This document shows positions 1-10,190 of a stretch of DNA of 64,000 nucleotides, piece after piece. Made by a program: the position numbers and the translations under genes. Within the stretch, counting starts at the first letter, position 1; each line of letters begins with the position of its first letter. The notes below the pieces were generated by a model. It searched no databases and was not told the DNA's origin. It saw only the letters and a program-made list of their open reading frames with translations. Source of the stretch: Zarea fungicola (lineage: Eukaryota; Ascomycota; Sordariomycetes; Hypocreales; Cordycipitaceae). The stretch lies in NCBI GenBank assembly GCA_900169235.1, contig FWCC01000313.1, positions 1,995 through 65,994 of the forward strand, read 5' to 3'.

Positions 1-754
1 GTCGATAATCACACCCCGCGCAATAATAACTTTACGGGGGGAACCATCTGCGGAGAACAAGGTTAAAAGATGGGTAGCGCAATGACACGGGCAAATTCTT
101 GACCCGACCACAGGCATCGACTGCGTTGCAGGTTAATAGGTTGCGCAACTGCTTCCAGCGGATTATCAATATCTGACTCGGCGTCGGAATGGCAGGACAT
201 GGACTTTCTTGAGCCGGCGCTGCATTGATGCGCTGTTCGCAAAAGCCACAAACTAGTTTGTTGTTGGGATGAAGCTGTAAGTGAACCATACCACAATTGT
301 GGGAGGCACATTGCTTTAGTAATTAATTGAACATGGATGCTTGGTCTTCTACCAAGATTCATAACTATAATGTGAGTGCTAGCAGCGGGTGCCAAGCAAC
401 ACGTTATTTGCTTGCTTTCGCAGCCACTCATCACTGATCTGTCCTGAGCTCTACGTTCTCGTCCGTAAGCCGCTTCCGTTTGTAGCAATCATAGCATCAT
501 AATCATAGCAATCAAAGATAACAAGATTAGCAGCCGGGAAACGCCGTATCAGTACTCCTGCCCATCGGTGCATCTGCAGCCGACCCGACGCTGTCTCTCT
601 AATGAAACCAACCCCACCACACGGGAAGCAAGCGAAAGTGGGCAGCGGCGCAGATGGAACTAGTTGGACGTCAAAGCATACCTCGGGATTTAAAACATGC
701 CCTTTCCTTACTCCCTGGCGCTTCTAGCTATCTGATCAGAACTGAGTCGAAATC
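1..754. other. Upstream region without a supported gene
   Basis: Only short overlapping frames are open here and none resembles a protein I recognise. The right-hand part must carry the promoter and leader of the rhamnonate dehydratase gene that starts at 755. A gene to the left may begin or end beyond the window edge, but nothing here shows it. Confidence 0.4.
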
Positions 755-2311
755 ATGACATCAAATGTTCGACAGTTTCCGTGCATCAAGGCAATCAGGA
801 CATTCATTATTGGTGGCGTTGGCTCTGGTATATTCAGCATCATGGCTTTCTTTCTACCTTTCTGACAATGGTATAGGTGGTGATTATCACAATGTCAAGG
901 GCGGTCACTGGTATGCTACACCACATAGCTTATGAACACGTCCACTCATCAGTGAAATGGCAGGTTGATCGATTCTGATATTTCGACACCCTGCTCCATA
1001 TGGCCGCCTTACCGCAAATCACGGACCAGCTGGGGTATCAATGTATTGGGCTCCTTTATAGTCGAGATTGAGGCGAGCGATGGCACTGTTGGTTTTGCTA
1101 CTGGATTTGGAGGTCTGCTTGCCCATCACTCTACGTCGCAGGGTTTCCATGCTGATGTATCCATAGGTCCTCCCGCTTGCTGGCTTGTTCACCAACACTT
1201 TGAGCGATTCCTCGTCGGCGCCGATCCTCGAAACACGAACCTGCTTTTCGAGCAAATGTACCGTGCCTCCATGTTTTACGGACGAAAGGGTCTTCCCGTA
1301 GCCGTTATTTCTGTCATTGATCTAGCTTTGTGGGATCTTATTGGTAAACTACGAAACGAGCCCGTTTATAAACTCATTGGAGGTGCTATGAAGGAGCGCA
1401 TCGACTTCTACTGTACCGGTCCAGAGCCAACTGCGGCTCAAACGATGGGTTTTTGGGGGGCCAAAGTGCCTTTGCCCTTTTGCCCAGAACAAGGACATGA
1501 TGGGCTGCGCAAAAATGTCGAATTCTTACAGAAACATAGAGATTCAGTCGGTCCCAATTTCCCCATCATGGTTGACTGCTATATGAGTCTCAACGTTTCC
1601 TACACAATCGAACTGGTCAAGGCCTGCCAACATCTCAACATCAACTGGTGGGAGGAGTGCCTCTCTCCAGACGACACGGATGGCTTTGAGCAGATCAAGC
1701 GAGCCCACCCAACTGTCAAGTTCACAACGGGCGAGCATGAGTTTTCAAGATATGGATTTCGCAAGCTCATTGAATCTCGCAACCTCGACATTATCCAACC
1801 GGATGTGATGTGGCTGGGCGGCATGACGGAGTTGCTCAAAGTGGCGGCCATGGCTGCCGCGTACGATATTCCCGTCGTTCCTCATGCAAGTGGACCGTAC
1901 AGCTATCACTTTGTCATCTCGCAGCCAAATGCGCCTTTTCAAGAATATCTAGCGAATTCACCCGACGGCAAAAGCGTACTTCCAGTCTTTGGTGATTTGT
2001 TCCTTGATGAGCCTATCCCTGTAAAAGGCTACCTCACCGCTGCAGAGTTGGATAAACCCGGTTTTGGCCTGACCCTCAATCCCGCAGCCCGCTCCAAGTT
2101 TATTTCCTCAGACTACCTACTGAACCCACCTCTACCTCCAGCCCATGATTGTGCCGAATGTCTGCCCAAGAGCCATTTGAATGGGCATGAATCTGGCGGG
2201 CATGAATCTGGCGGGCATGAATCTGGCGGGCATCAGCCAAATAGCCATTCAAATGGGCATGAATCTGGCGGGTGTCGACCAAATAACCATTCAAATGGAC
2301 ATGACATGTAA
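755..2311 (+). CDS. LRA3: L-rhamnonate dehydratase (enolase superfamily), LRA3-like
   Basis: Dehydrates L-rhamnonate to 2-keto-3-deoxy-L-rhamnonate in the non-phosphorylated fungal rhamnose pathway. I read three exons: 755-827, 877-910 and 964-2311 (484 residues). Both introns are about 50 bases, and the first has a CTGAC branch site. The junctions restore the family N-terminus (GSGGDYHNVKGGHW, then LIDSD). Enolase-superfamily residues are visible: metal ligands near D240, E266 and E293, the D316/H343 dyad (QPDV, VVPHASG) and E363. The spacing resembles bacterial RhmD. The last 45 or so residues are an unusual His/Gly/Ser/Asn tail made of HESGG-type repeats, absent from the enzyme fold. The L-rhamnose dehydrogenase gene follows 684 bases downstream on the same strand, supporting a rhamnose role. 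The family is clear; the exact sugar acid is inferred from context and similarity. Confidence 0.88.
2180..2310 (+). repeat. Minisatellite coding for the C-terminal tail of LRA3
   Basis: A 15-base unit (CATGAATCTGGCGGG) occurs three times in tandem at 2186-2230 and once more near 2259. The spacers repeat versions of CCATTTGAATGG and CCATTCAAATGG. The period is a multiple of three, so copy-number change keeps the frame and only lengthens or shortens the His/Gly-rich tail. Confidence 0.85.
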
Positions 2312-2995
2312 CGCAGTCATTGAGTAAACAAGCAGCCTGTACCAACGACAGTGGCAGACGAAGCAGCACTCGCGACTGCTTCGTTTCGGTCGTTGACGAG
2401 ATTTGTCAGGACCAAGAACAGTGATTCCGTTGGGCACCAAATTATGATATTCCTACGATATTGACTTTATATACCCACATTCCTACATTAATAGCAATCT
2501 TCCCATAGAAGTTGGTACTCAATGAATAACCCACGCAGTCCTCTCGCCGCAGCCGCAGCTTTGGCGTACATTGGTGTAAGCCCGACATGCGAGTACACTA
2601 GAAGACACAGGTTCATACACCAAAAGAATATTTCGGTTCAAATTCGGTTTACAGTAGCTGATCAGTGGATGTCGACACTGCCAGAAAGATAGTAACGGAC
2701 GCTGTATGACTGCGTCAATTTAACAAGTGGAAGACAGTTGAGTATATATTAAAGCCAATCATCAAACCTCAATGCATTGATTTTTCTGCCTAGCGCGAGA
2801 TTGGCGGCCATGAAACATCTTCTGCTTGGGCCCTCTCGCTGTAATTGTAACCGAGCCGCAACGCCCAAAACGCTACACGCTAAAATGAGACATCTAGGAA
2901 GCTTTTACGTTACCAAGACGGTGGTGTTCAAATCAACATGAAGCAATCAGTATCTGCACTCATCGTCGCATTATAGACCACCGAAAGCCGTCAGC
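2312..2995. other. Intergenic region between the two rhamnose genes
   Basis: It holds the 3' flank of LRA3 and the promoter of LRA1, both on the plus strand. I see no open frame or repeat that suggests another gene. Confidence 0.5.
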
Positions 2996-3811
2996 ATGGC
3001 TATTCAGGGACTGCTAAAAGGCAAAACCGCTCTGATCACGGGTGGTACGACTGGCATCGGTCGCGCGATTTGCTTACTGTACCTCAGGCAAGGGGCAGAT
3101 GTACTCGTCAATCATCTGGGCCTCGAGAAGGACCAGATTCACTTGGACTCTCTGGTAGCCGAAGCCGATACATTACGACAGGATGACCCGGATTCTGGAT
3201 GGCTAGCCCACGAGACTGGCGACGTACGGCATCCAGAGACTGCGACCAAACTAGTTGCTGCCGCCGTCCGGCATTCCCGCAGCAGCAGGCTTGATATTTG
3301 TGTGAGCAATGCAGGAATATGCACCTTTGCGGATTTCTTGACCCTTTCTCCGGATCTTTTTGAAGCCACCACGAGAACAAACTTGGACGGCGCATTCTAC
3401 ATCACACAGGCAGCGGCTCGTCAGATGGCTCTGCATCAGCAACCGTCTGGTGGCAGCATCATTGGCATGTCCTCCATCTCTGCTCTCGTCGGAGGAGGCC
3501 TGCAAACCCACTACACACCCACAAAGGCCGGCGTTACTAGCTTGATGCAGAGCACGGCCGTGGCCCTGGGCAAGTACGGCATCCGATGCAATGCCTTGTT
3601 GCCAGGCACTATCCGCACGCAGCTAAATGAGGAGGATCTAGCCGACGACAGCAAGAGGAAGTACATGGAAGGGCGGATCCCTCTGGGCCGCACGGGAATC
3701 CCGGATGACCTGGCCGGACCAGCACTATTTCTTGCCTGTGATGAATTGAGCGGCTATGTTACAGGGGCTCAATTGCTGGTCGATGGAGGTCTGTATGTCA
3801 ATTTACAGTGA
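2996..3811 (+). CDS. LRA1: L-rhamnose 1-dehydrogenase (SDR family), LRA1-like
   Basis: A classical short-chain dehydrogenase of 271 residues in one exon. It would oxidise L-rhamnose to L-rhamnono-lactone with NAD(P)+, the first step of the pathway that LRA3 continues. Visible motifs are the cofactor loop TGGTTGIG (residues 15-22), the NAG motif (SNAG, about 104-107), and catalytic S160, Y173 and K177 (YTPTK). The NHLG segment after strand 2 is typical of the rhamnose dehydrogenase branch. The ATG follows a clean leader and puts the cofactor loop at the usual distance. The lactonase (LRA2) and aldolase (LRA4) partners are not in the window. The SDR assignment is certain; the substrate is inferred from similarity and from its neighbour. 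Confidence 0.85.
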   Translation: MAIQGLLKGKTALITGGTTGIGRAICLLYLRQGADVLVNHLGLEKDQIHLDSLVAEADTLRQDDPDSGWLAHETGDVRHPETATKLVAAAVRHSRSSRLDICVSNAGICTFADFLTLSPDLFEATTRTNLDGAFYITQAAARQMALHQQPSGGSIIGMSSISALVGGGLQTHYTPTKAGVTSLMQSTAVALGKYGIRCNALLPGTIRTQLNEEDLADDSKRKYMEGRIPLGRTGIPDDLAGPALFLACDELSGYVTGAQLLVDGGLYVNLQ

Positions 3812-4129
3812 GCCGCACGGTCGGTATCGAACTTTAGTACTGGACCAAGACCGGCATACATGTAACCTCGTATGCAAAAGACTGCACAAAGACTACAGCA
3901 AAGTGTAAATTATGACAAGGTGCTTATGACGACGGTTCACATTAAATGCACTACCATTATTCTTATTATTCTTAATTCACTGTTCTTCATGCGCCTCTAT
4001 CCCAACCAGGGAGTGGTGTTACAGATTCCGTCCCTAATGCTTTTGATATTGTACAGTATATAACATGACTCTTTGGACATGGTTACCCGTGTCTGCCTCT
4101 TGCATAGGCCAGCTCGTCTCGCGCAGTGG
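3812..4129. other. Convergent 3' intergenic spacer
   Basis: AT-rich spacer between LRA1 (plus) and TIM44 (minus), whose 3' ends face each other. Nothing else is visible. Confidence 0.5.
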
Positions 4130-5653
4130 CTAGTACCAGTCTCTGCCGCTCTTTTGCATTTCTATCAGACGCCAGCCTCTCGTCTCCGGATTGTTTACAT
4201 CTTCAGGTACTCGGGTGACACCAATGGCGTAGGTGACGAGCTGGACCTTGTCCTCCATGCCGGCAGCGAGCTCATTCGTCTTTGCGTTGCGGTAGACGTG
4301 GACTTCTTGGGTTCGGCAGGTAATGATAAAGACGGGCACCTCGCCGGGGTCGAGCATGCGGGCGCGCAGAATGTCGACGTTGCGAATGTCGAGGATGCGG
4401 CCGTCCGACTTCATGCCGGCCTGGAGGTACTGCTTGGTAAGGGCTTCGTACACGGAGAACTGGGCCGCAGAGAGCCAGAGCTTGAGCGTCTCTACGTCGC
4501 CCTTGACATAGGCGTCTAGGACTTCGGGCAGGATATACTCGCGGAGCTCTTGGAGGAAGGCCTCGTTCTGGAAGCTGGGGTCCATTTCGCGAAACTTTTT
4601 GACCACCATGGCCGTCTCATTCTCAGCAAACCAGCCGCCAATGCGGTCGGTGATGCTACGGGCCGTAGAGACGAGAGGATTCTCCGACTCCTCGTATTTG
4701 CCCTTCATGCTGAAAATACCCTGCATGAGCTTGTTTTGGTCGCGAAAGTCTCTCCAGGCCTCCTTCCACGCAGCATCCTTGTGGAGCGTAATGTTGGTAC
4801 CGGCTTCAATGTCCTCCTCAAAGACCTGCTGGGGGCCGTGTTCCTTGGCGCGGAGCTCTCTGCGACGGCGGCGCTCCTCCTTTTCCACCCAACCACCATA
4901 TCTCGAAGAGCTGCCATCGTCAATGACGTTTTTGACATTCTTGTACGCATCGGTCTCGCGGATCGGCTTGGTGGCCTTGTCGACAGCATCGCCAGTGACA
5001 TTGGCGGCCTTGCGGACTCCCTTCATCACCGAGGTATCCCAGGTCCACGCAGCGCCCTTTCCGAGGGCGCCTGCGGTAGACTTGACGGCATGGGCCGCCG
5101 TGGAGGAGACGGCTCCTGTGGATTTCTCGTAGGCCTCGCGCGCGCGGCGGACAGACTCGCTCTCGCTAAACTGGTGCGCGGCGGCGCCAATCTGCTTGGT
5201 CGACTCGTTCCATTCTTTGGACGCCTGGAATTCAGTGTTCATGGTTTCCATAAAGACTTGCCAGGGGGTCTTGTCGCCATGCGGAGGAGGGGGGGGGGGG
5301 TCCTCTTTGCCTTTATCGCCTTTGCCATCCTTGTCACCATTCTCGCGATCCGATTTTTCCTCCGATTCGTTCTCTGCCTTTTCAGTTTTGGGTTCTTTGG
5401 ATTTGTCTTCCTTGACTGAGGCGTTGGGCTCGTGGGGTGTAGGCTTTTGTTCTTGTTGTCGGCGGCTGCCGGCATGAATCAGCCTTGTCTGGTTGGCACC
5501 GCCAACCCATATTTCACTGGGGATGACGGCGCGGCGGTGCGCAAGCTGCGAGGCCAACCTCCTGGGAGCCAACGCCCTATATGCGGAAAAGGAGAGGCGT
5601 GTCGTAGCAGAGGCCATCTCAGCCTTGCCGGCGCTTCGAATTAGGGCATTCAT
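4130..5653 (-). CDS. TIM44: TIM44, mitochondrial import inner membrane translocase subunit
   Basis: TIM44 tethers mtHsp70 to the TIM23 channel on the matrix face of the inner mitochondrial membrane and drives presequence protein import. I read a single exon of 507 residues from the ATG at 5653; the open frame continues six codons upstream only through a TTG. The N-terminus is rich in Arg, Ser and Ala without acidic residues, as expected for a mitochondrial presequence. A charged Lys/Glu/Asp linker and a six-proline stretch follow, the latter encoded by a G-run near 5289-5300 on the plus strand. The Tim44-like C-terminal domain follows (FREMDPSF, ILPEVLDAYVKGD, ending in EMQKSGRDWY). Its start lies 220 bases from that of the mitochondrial ribosomal gene on the other strand. 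Confidence 0.93.
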   Translation of the reverse strand: MNALIRSAGKAEMASATTRLSFSAYRALAPRRLASQLAHRRAVIPSEIWVGGANQTRLIHAGSRRQQEQKPTPHEPNASVKEDKSKEPKTEKAENESEEKSDRENGDKDGKGDKGKEDPPPPPPHGDKTPWQVFMETMNTEFQASKEWNESTKQIGAAAHQFSESESVRRAREAYEKSTGAVSSTAAHAVKSTAGALGKGAAWTWDTSVMKGVRKAANVTGDAVDKATKPIRETDAYKNVKNVIDDGSSSRYGGWVEKEERRRRRELRAKEHGPQQVFEEDIEAGTNITLHKDAAWKEAWRDFRDQNKLMQGIFSMKGKYEESENPLVSTARSITDRIGGWFAENETAMVVKKFREMDPSFQNEAFLQELREYILPEVLDAYVKGDVETLKLWLSAAQFSVYEALTKQYLQAGMKSDGRILDIRNVDILRARMLDPGEVPVFIITCRTQEVHVYRNAKTNELAAGMEDKVQLVTYAIGVTRVPEDVNNPETRGWRLIEMQKSGRDWY

Positions 5654-5873
5654 CCTGAGTAGCCCGAGCAACTGTTGATGAAAGGAGAGAAGAAAGCCAT
5701 GGAACTGACGCTAATTTTTTTGGGTCGCAGGCGATTTCGGCTGGTGTCGGGGTGGCGCCAGAAAACCCAGACGGGAAAACCACGGTAATTGGGGACTGGG
5801 ATTGAGTACGGAGTCTTACCTGCACGACGACCACATTAAATATATTCATAACCTTGACAGTTCCATCTACATC
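5654..5873. promoter_or_regulatory. Shared divergent promoter, TIM44 and mitochondrial uS11
   Basis: Only 220 bases separate the start codons of two opposed nuclear genes for mitochondrial proteins. Both promoters must lie here or overlap the leaders, so coordinate expression is plausible. No specific factor site was assigned. Confidence 0.5.
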
Positions 5874-6578
5874 ATGAGCCGTCCATTGGCGATGCGGCTT
5901 GCGCAGCCGCTTTTCCGGGCTCAAACTGTCAGTCAAGCTTTCCGGGCGAGTCAATCAAGTCCTTGCCTGTCGACCAAATTCGGGCCTGTCGATTCCATGA
6001 CTGCTGTCAGAGCATCACACTCGCCAGCAAGGCCAAACACTGAATCTATGCTACGCAACATTTACGGTACGCCTGACAATGCGGCGCCATCGCCACGAGA
6101 TACTCTGGGCAACCTCGCAAGCAGCATGGTTTTCAACTCGTTCAGCAAGAAAAGGGTCGACACGGGTGCCCTGTCTGGCCAACCGCAGGCTGTAAAGGAG
6201 GACAGCTTCGAGCCCTATCATCTACACGTCTTTGCGCACAAGCACAATACGCACGTCACGTTTACTATGCCCAACAAGAACGCCATCATTTCCATGTCGT
6301 GCGGCAACGTGGGATTCAAAAAGACACGCCGCGGCACGTTTGACGCGGCCTACTCGCTGGCCAAATACGTCCTCGAGCGACTGATATACATGGGATATTC
6401 AAACAAGATCAACAGGGTGGAGCTGTCTCTGCGAGGGTTCGGTCAGGGGCGCGACGCCGCCGTCAAGGTGTTGATGAGCCCGGAGGGCAAGTTTATCCGC
6501 GACAAAATTGTGCGTGTGACGGACTCGACGCACGTCAAGTTTGCTGGCACGCGAAGCCCTGGCAGGAGACGGTTGTAA
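5874..6578 (+). CDS. MRPS18: Mitochondrial small-subunit ribosomal protein uS11m
   Basis: A 234-residue protein of the mitochondrial ribosome small subunit. The C-terminal half is the uS11 fold: HVTFTMPNKNAIISMSCGNVGFKK, read here in two parts, then a GQGRDAAVK segment and a basic end (GTRSPGRRRL). The first 100 or so residues are a poorly conserved extension starting MSRPLAMRLAQPLFRAQ, an arginine-containing amphipathic segment that fits a mitochondrial presequence. I chose the ATG at 5874; an upstream in-frame TTG at 5802 is not a credible start. There is no intron. The symbol follows the yeast uS11m gene. Confidence 0.9.
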   Translation: MSRPLAMRLAQPLFRAQTVSQAFRASQSSPCLSTKFGPVDSMTAVRASHSPARPNTESMLRNIYGTPDNAAPSPRDTLGNLASSMVFNSFSKKRVDTGALSGQPQAVKEDSFEPYHLHVFAHKHNTHVTFTMPNKNAIISMSCGNVGFKKTRRGTFDAAYSLAKYVLERLIYMGYSNKINRVELSLRGFGQGRDAAVKVLMSPEGKFIRDKIVRVTDSTHVKFAGTRSPGRRRL

Positions 6579-6721
6579 GCTGATCGGTGTTGGTGGGCAA
6601 AAACAGGCGACATGTGCTCGAGAGATTGTATTATATTGTACGAGGATACATGTTTATACATGAAATAAATCATAACAAGCTACCAGAAACGCCAAGCCAA
6701 TGAATGCAAGTAATGGTCCCG

Positions 6722-7433
6722 CTATGACAGATTGGCCCTTGATGAGTTCCCATTTCTGCCGCCCACATTCGCCCCAGATGCACTCCGTGGTCGATTTTTT
6801 TGCAGCATCGTAGATTGCTCAGTGGCATCGTCAGATTCGTCCTCTGAATACTCGAGAAGCTCGCCTTCCACGTCACTGTCAGGGCCTTCTATCCAGTCTC
6901 TGGGGACAAGGCACGGTAACGCCTTGCCGATGCTTGCGGCTCGGTTGAGCCAGTTTGGTCCGGGGTCGCCGGTGAGAGCCTTGCATATGTAGGCAGTAAA
7001 GTGGTTGCAGTTCTTTTTTAACAGATTGTGGTCGGTGCCGAGGAAATGTTCGGACGCGGCATGAAGGGTGGCGTTGATCTCCTGCTCTGTGGCGAGCGTG
7101 AAGCCGTGCAGCACCTCGCAGCGAAACGAGCCACCAGGGGGCGGGGTTCTGGGCTTGGACGAGAATACACCGGACACGCCACGTTTATTGTGACCTCTAT
7201 ATGCGTATTCGCGGCCGTTGATAACGACACCTGAGTGTAGTAGTGAGGCGCCAAATGTCCACAACATTGACGAGACGTAGCCGGCCTATCCAGTGTCAGT
7301 GTGGTGCAGCTGGCCGTTGGCATCAACATACAGGGAGTAAGTCATATACGTTGATGACTATTTCGGTCTTTTGCAGAGACAGCGTCGATCTGTGTCTGCC
7401 GACAGACTGTCTGGGTGTACCTGGGGATGACAT
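6722..7433 (-). CDS. PPPDE (DeSI-type) thiol peptidase
   Basis: A 221-residue protein of the PPPDE superfamily, papain-like enzymes that include the deSUMOylating isopeptidases DeSI-1/2. I read two exons, 7433-7332 and 7285-6722, with a 46-base intron (GTATGT donor). The junction gives VINVYDLLP|AGYVSSMLWTFG, the expected start of the domain. The catalytic pair is visible: His in LLHSGVVINGREYAYRGH and Cys in KKNCNHFT. The last 50 residues are an acidic Ser-rich stretch (EYSEDESDD) and a low-complexity end. A PUL or PUB domain, found in some relatives, is absent. Whether it removes SUMO or ubiquitin cannot be told from sequence. Confidence 0.85.
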
Positions 7434-8413
7434 TGAGGCCGTCGAATGTCTCAGTTTCGAATCGTTCGAGGAATGCTCGCTCGCAGCTATTCTCCGGCTC
7501 CGTATGATGAGTGACGGATAACAAGGTTGATCGTTTTGATTCAAGGGCAGTTGATAGCAGCTGGCTGATGGATGAATGGCAGCCTGATTTGTCGTCGAAT
7601 TGACCGAGTCGAATCATGCAACGGTCGCGAATGCGTCACTGAGCCTGGCCGCATGCGATTGGTGGGTCCGAGTGGCAAATGATTCAGCTACCCTACAACC
7701 CAACACCAACACCACAACAGCGCAACATGACAACTCTAGGATTTTGACAGAATATATGAGCATTTGTCGACACGGAGAGCATGCATCTCCTGAATCCTCG
7801 GCCACGTCGGTCAGGATAATCCTGGTGGTTGGGCTAACATTATGGTTGCTGGACGAACATTGTCCACTGGTATACAGGGAGTCGACAGAGCAAATATAAT
7901 TCTCGCCACGACAATTTTCCGCACATGACGGCGTTGCTATAATCACGACTGTCCTCTCGGCAAACAGCTTCCTAAATAAACGCAGCCATTGTTGATGCTG
8001 AACAAGTAGCTGGTCTTGCCACTTGAATTCAGTCGCCGCGACCGGAAAAATCAAAAATCCGCCCGGCAAAACTTGTCGCAAGCTCATGGTGGGGGAATCA
8101 AAATTCGTGCGCTCCAAACTCAACCCCTCCTCAATGGTGTATGACCTGCCCGCTGCAGAACCGCCTTAATAATAAGTTGTAGACGGATTCGTTTCCTTTA
8201 ATCTACAACAGGATCTGCTCCAACTCATCGGCATACTGCCATCAATCGCCCACCACGTCTCTCCACCCCATTCGTCCTCTCTTCTCTTCTTTCTCCACGT
8301 TTTTTTCCCGCGCAGCCTGGCCTGCAGCAATTGGACCTTGTCCACAAAGACAACAACAGCGACTACGCACAACAGTCTACGTTTCCGTTCGACACTACGC
8401 GAAATCGAGAAAA
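7434..8413. promoter_or_regulatory. Divergent intergenic region, PPPDE gene and OLA1
   Basis: About 980 bases between two opposed start codons. From about 8190 to 8330 the plus strand is pyrimidine-rich (runs of CTCTTCTTT), a common feature of leaders and core promoters of strongly expressed fungal genes, and it sits just before OLA1. No further gene is supported. Confidence 0.45.
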
Positions 8414-9974
8414 ATGCCTCCCAAGAAGGCTGTCCAAGAAGAGAAGATCCCGCTCGGCAGGCCTGGTAACAACCTGAAGAGTGGTATTGTACGTGACACG
8501 AACTTTCTGGTTCAGTTTCTGGACTGATTTCTGGACTGATTTCTGGCCAATTCTTTGCTGACAGTAATCTCCCAGGTCGGCCTCGCCAACGTCGGCAAAT
8601 CCACACTGTTCCAGGCCATTACCAAGTGCAACCTGGGCAACCCTGCTGTATGCTAAACCAGAGCTGGACCCGCCAGACCCCCCTGCCGCCGCCTATTTAA
8701 CCCACACTTCGGGCTAACAAAAAATTTCTCCCTTTGCTTCAACAGAACTTTCCATATGCCACCATTGACCCTGAAGAGGCCCGCGTCATTGTCCCTGATG
8801 AGCGCTTCGACTGGCTTGTTGACAAGTACAAGCCCAAGTCGGTCGTCCCGGCCAACTTGACAGTCTATGACATTGCTGGACTGACGCGAGGCTCCTCCAC
8901 GGGTGCTGGTCTTGGTAATGCTTTCCTGTCTCACATCCGTGCCGTCGATGCCATCTTCCAGGTTGTTCGAAGCTTTGACGATGCCGAGATTATTCACATT
9001 GAGGGTGATGTCAACCCTACGCGAGATCTCGACATTATCAGCGAGGAGCTGCGACTAAAGGATATCGAGTTCATCGAGAAGGCTCTCGAGGCCCAAAAGA
9101 AGAAGACGCGCAGCGGTGGTGCGAGCCTGGAGCATAAAAAGGCCAAGCAGGAGGAGGAAATGATTGAAAAAATTCTTGCCTGGGTTAAATCCGGCAAGGA
9201 CGTCCGAAAGGGCGTCTGGACTCCAAAAGAGGTAAGAACTTTTGCTATTTTGCAAATTTCCTTGCGCATTTCCTTTCATGATGACAAAGGGCCTTTGGCC
9301 TGAATTTATAAACCCAGCTCTTCGAACACCAAAGGTGTACTGTGATAAATTTTGTTCTGAAAATTTCTATATTCATTTGTATTGCAACGACATGATGAAA
9401 CGCATGGCTAACACCAATACAGATTGAAGTCATCAACCCCCTCTTTCTCCTAACAGCCAAACCCGTTGTCTACCTTGTCAACCTATCGGAGAAGGATTTC
9501 GTTCGCAAGAAGAACAAGCACTTGCCCAAGATTGCGGAGTGGATCAAGGAGAACGCCCCTGGCGACCCCATCATCCCCATTTCCGTCTCGTACGAGGAGC
9601 GTCTTACACACTTTGAGACCGAGGCCGAGTCACTTGAGGAGCAAAAGGCTGTCGGCGCACCGTCGGTGCTGCCCAAGCTCGTCCTGCAGATGCGCAAGAC
9701 GCTCCAGCTCGGCAGCTTCTTCACATCTGGCACCGACGAGGTCCGCCAATGGACCATTCGTGTCGGCACCAAGGCCCCCCAAGCTGCCGGTGTCATTCAC
9801 ACCGACTTTGAAAAGACCTTTATCCAGGCTATTGTGTACAACTTTAGCGTGCTCAAGGAGATGGGTGACGAAGCCGAGGTCAAGGCCAAGGGTAAGGTAA
9901 TGACCAAGGGTAAAGATTACGTAGTCGAGGACGGTGATATTCTCCTCATCAAGGCTGGTGCCGCCAAGGGTTAG
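8414..9974 (+). CDS. OLA1: OLA1/YchF-type Obg-like ATPase
   Basis: A conserved P-loop ATPase of the Obg-related YchF group, ribosome-associated and linked to translation and stress control. I read four exons: 8414-8488, 8576-8647, 8746-9231 and 9423-9974, giving 394 residues, the usual family length. Landmarks are the P-loop VGLANVGKST spanning the first junction, the switch motif DIAGLTRGSSTGAGLGN, a coiled-coil region (residues about 140-165), NLSEKD at the NKxD position, and the C-terminal TGS-type domain (TIRVGTKAPQAAGVIHTDFEKTF) ending in DILLIKAGAAKG. The NLSEKD motif in place of NKxD is the hallmark of ATP rather than GTP preference in this family. The third intron is long (191 bases) with GCTAACA near its end. 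Confidence 0.95.
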
Positions 9975-10190
9975 ACAGCATACCGGACAGCGGAGCATAA
10001 ACAAGCAATAAACCCAAAGCAAATTTGATAAACATGTATGGAGTGCGGCTTCACGTATATGTACTTTGTAAATCAAATATTTTGATATAGCACGACTCCC
10101 AACGCCGTCTATCCATGATCCATGATTCAAGAATGGTTACAATCGCGACTCATCAGTCATTAAACCCTCCAACTATAACTAGCACCCGCA

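Noticed and set aside
32..488. Overlapping minus-strand frames of 85 and 141 codons
   Set aside because: No recognisable domain or splice context, and the two frames overlap in different phases.
4550..5419. A 289-codon plus-strand frame
   Set aside because: Fully antisense to TIM44; its hydrophobic look comes from reading the charged TIM44 codons backwards.
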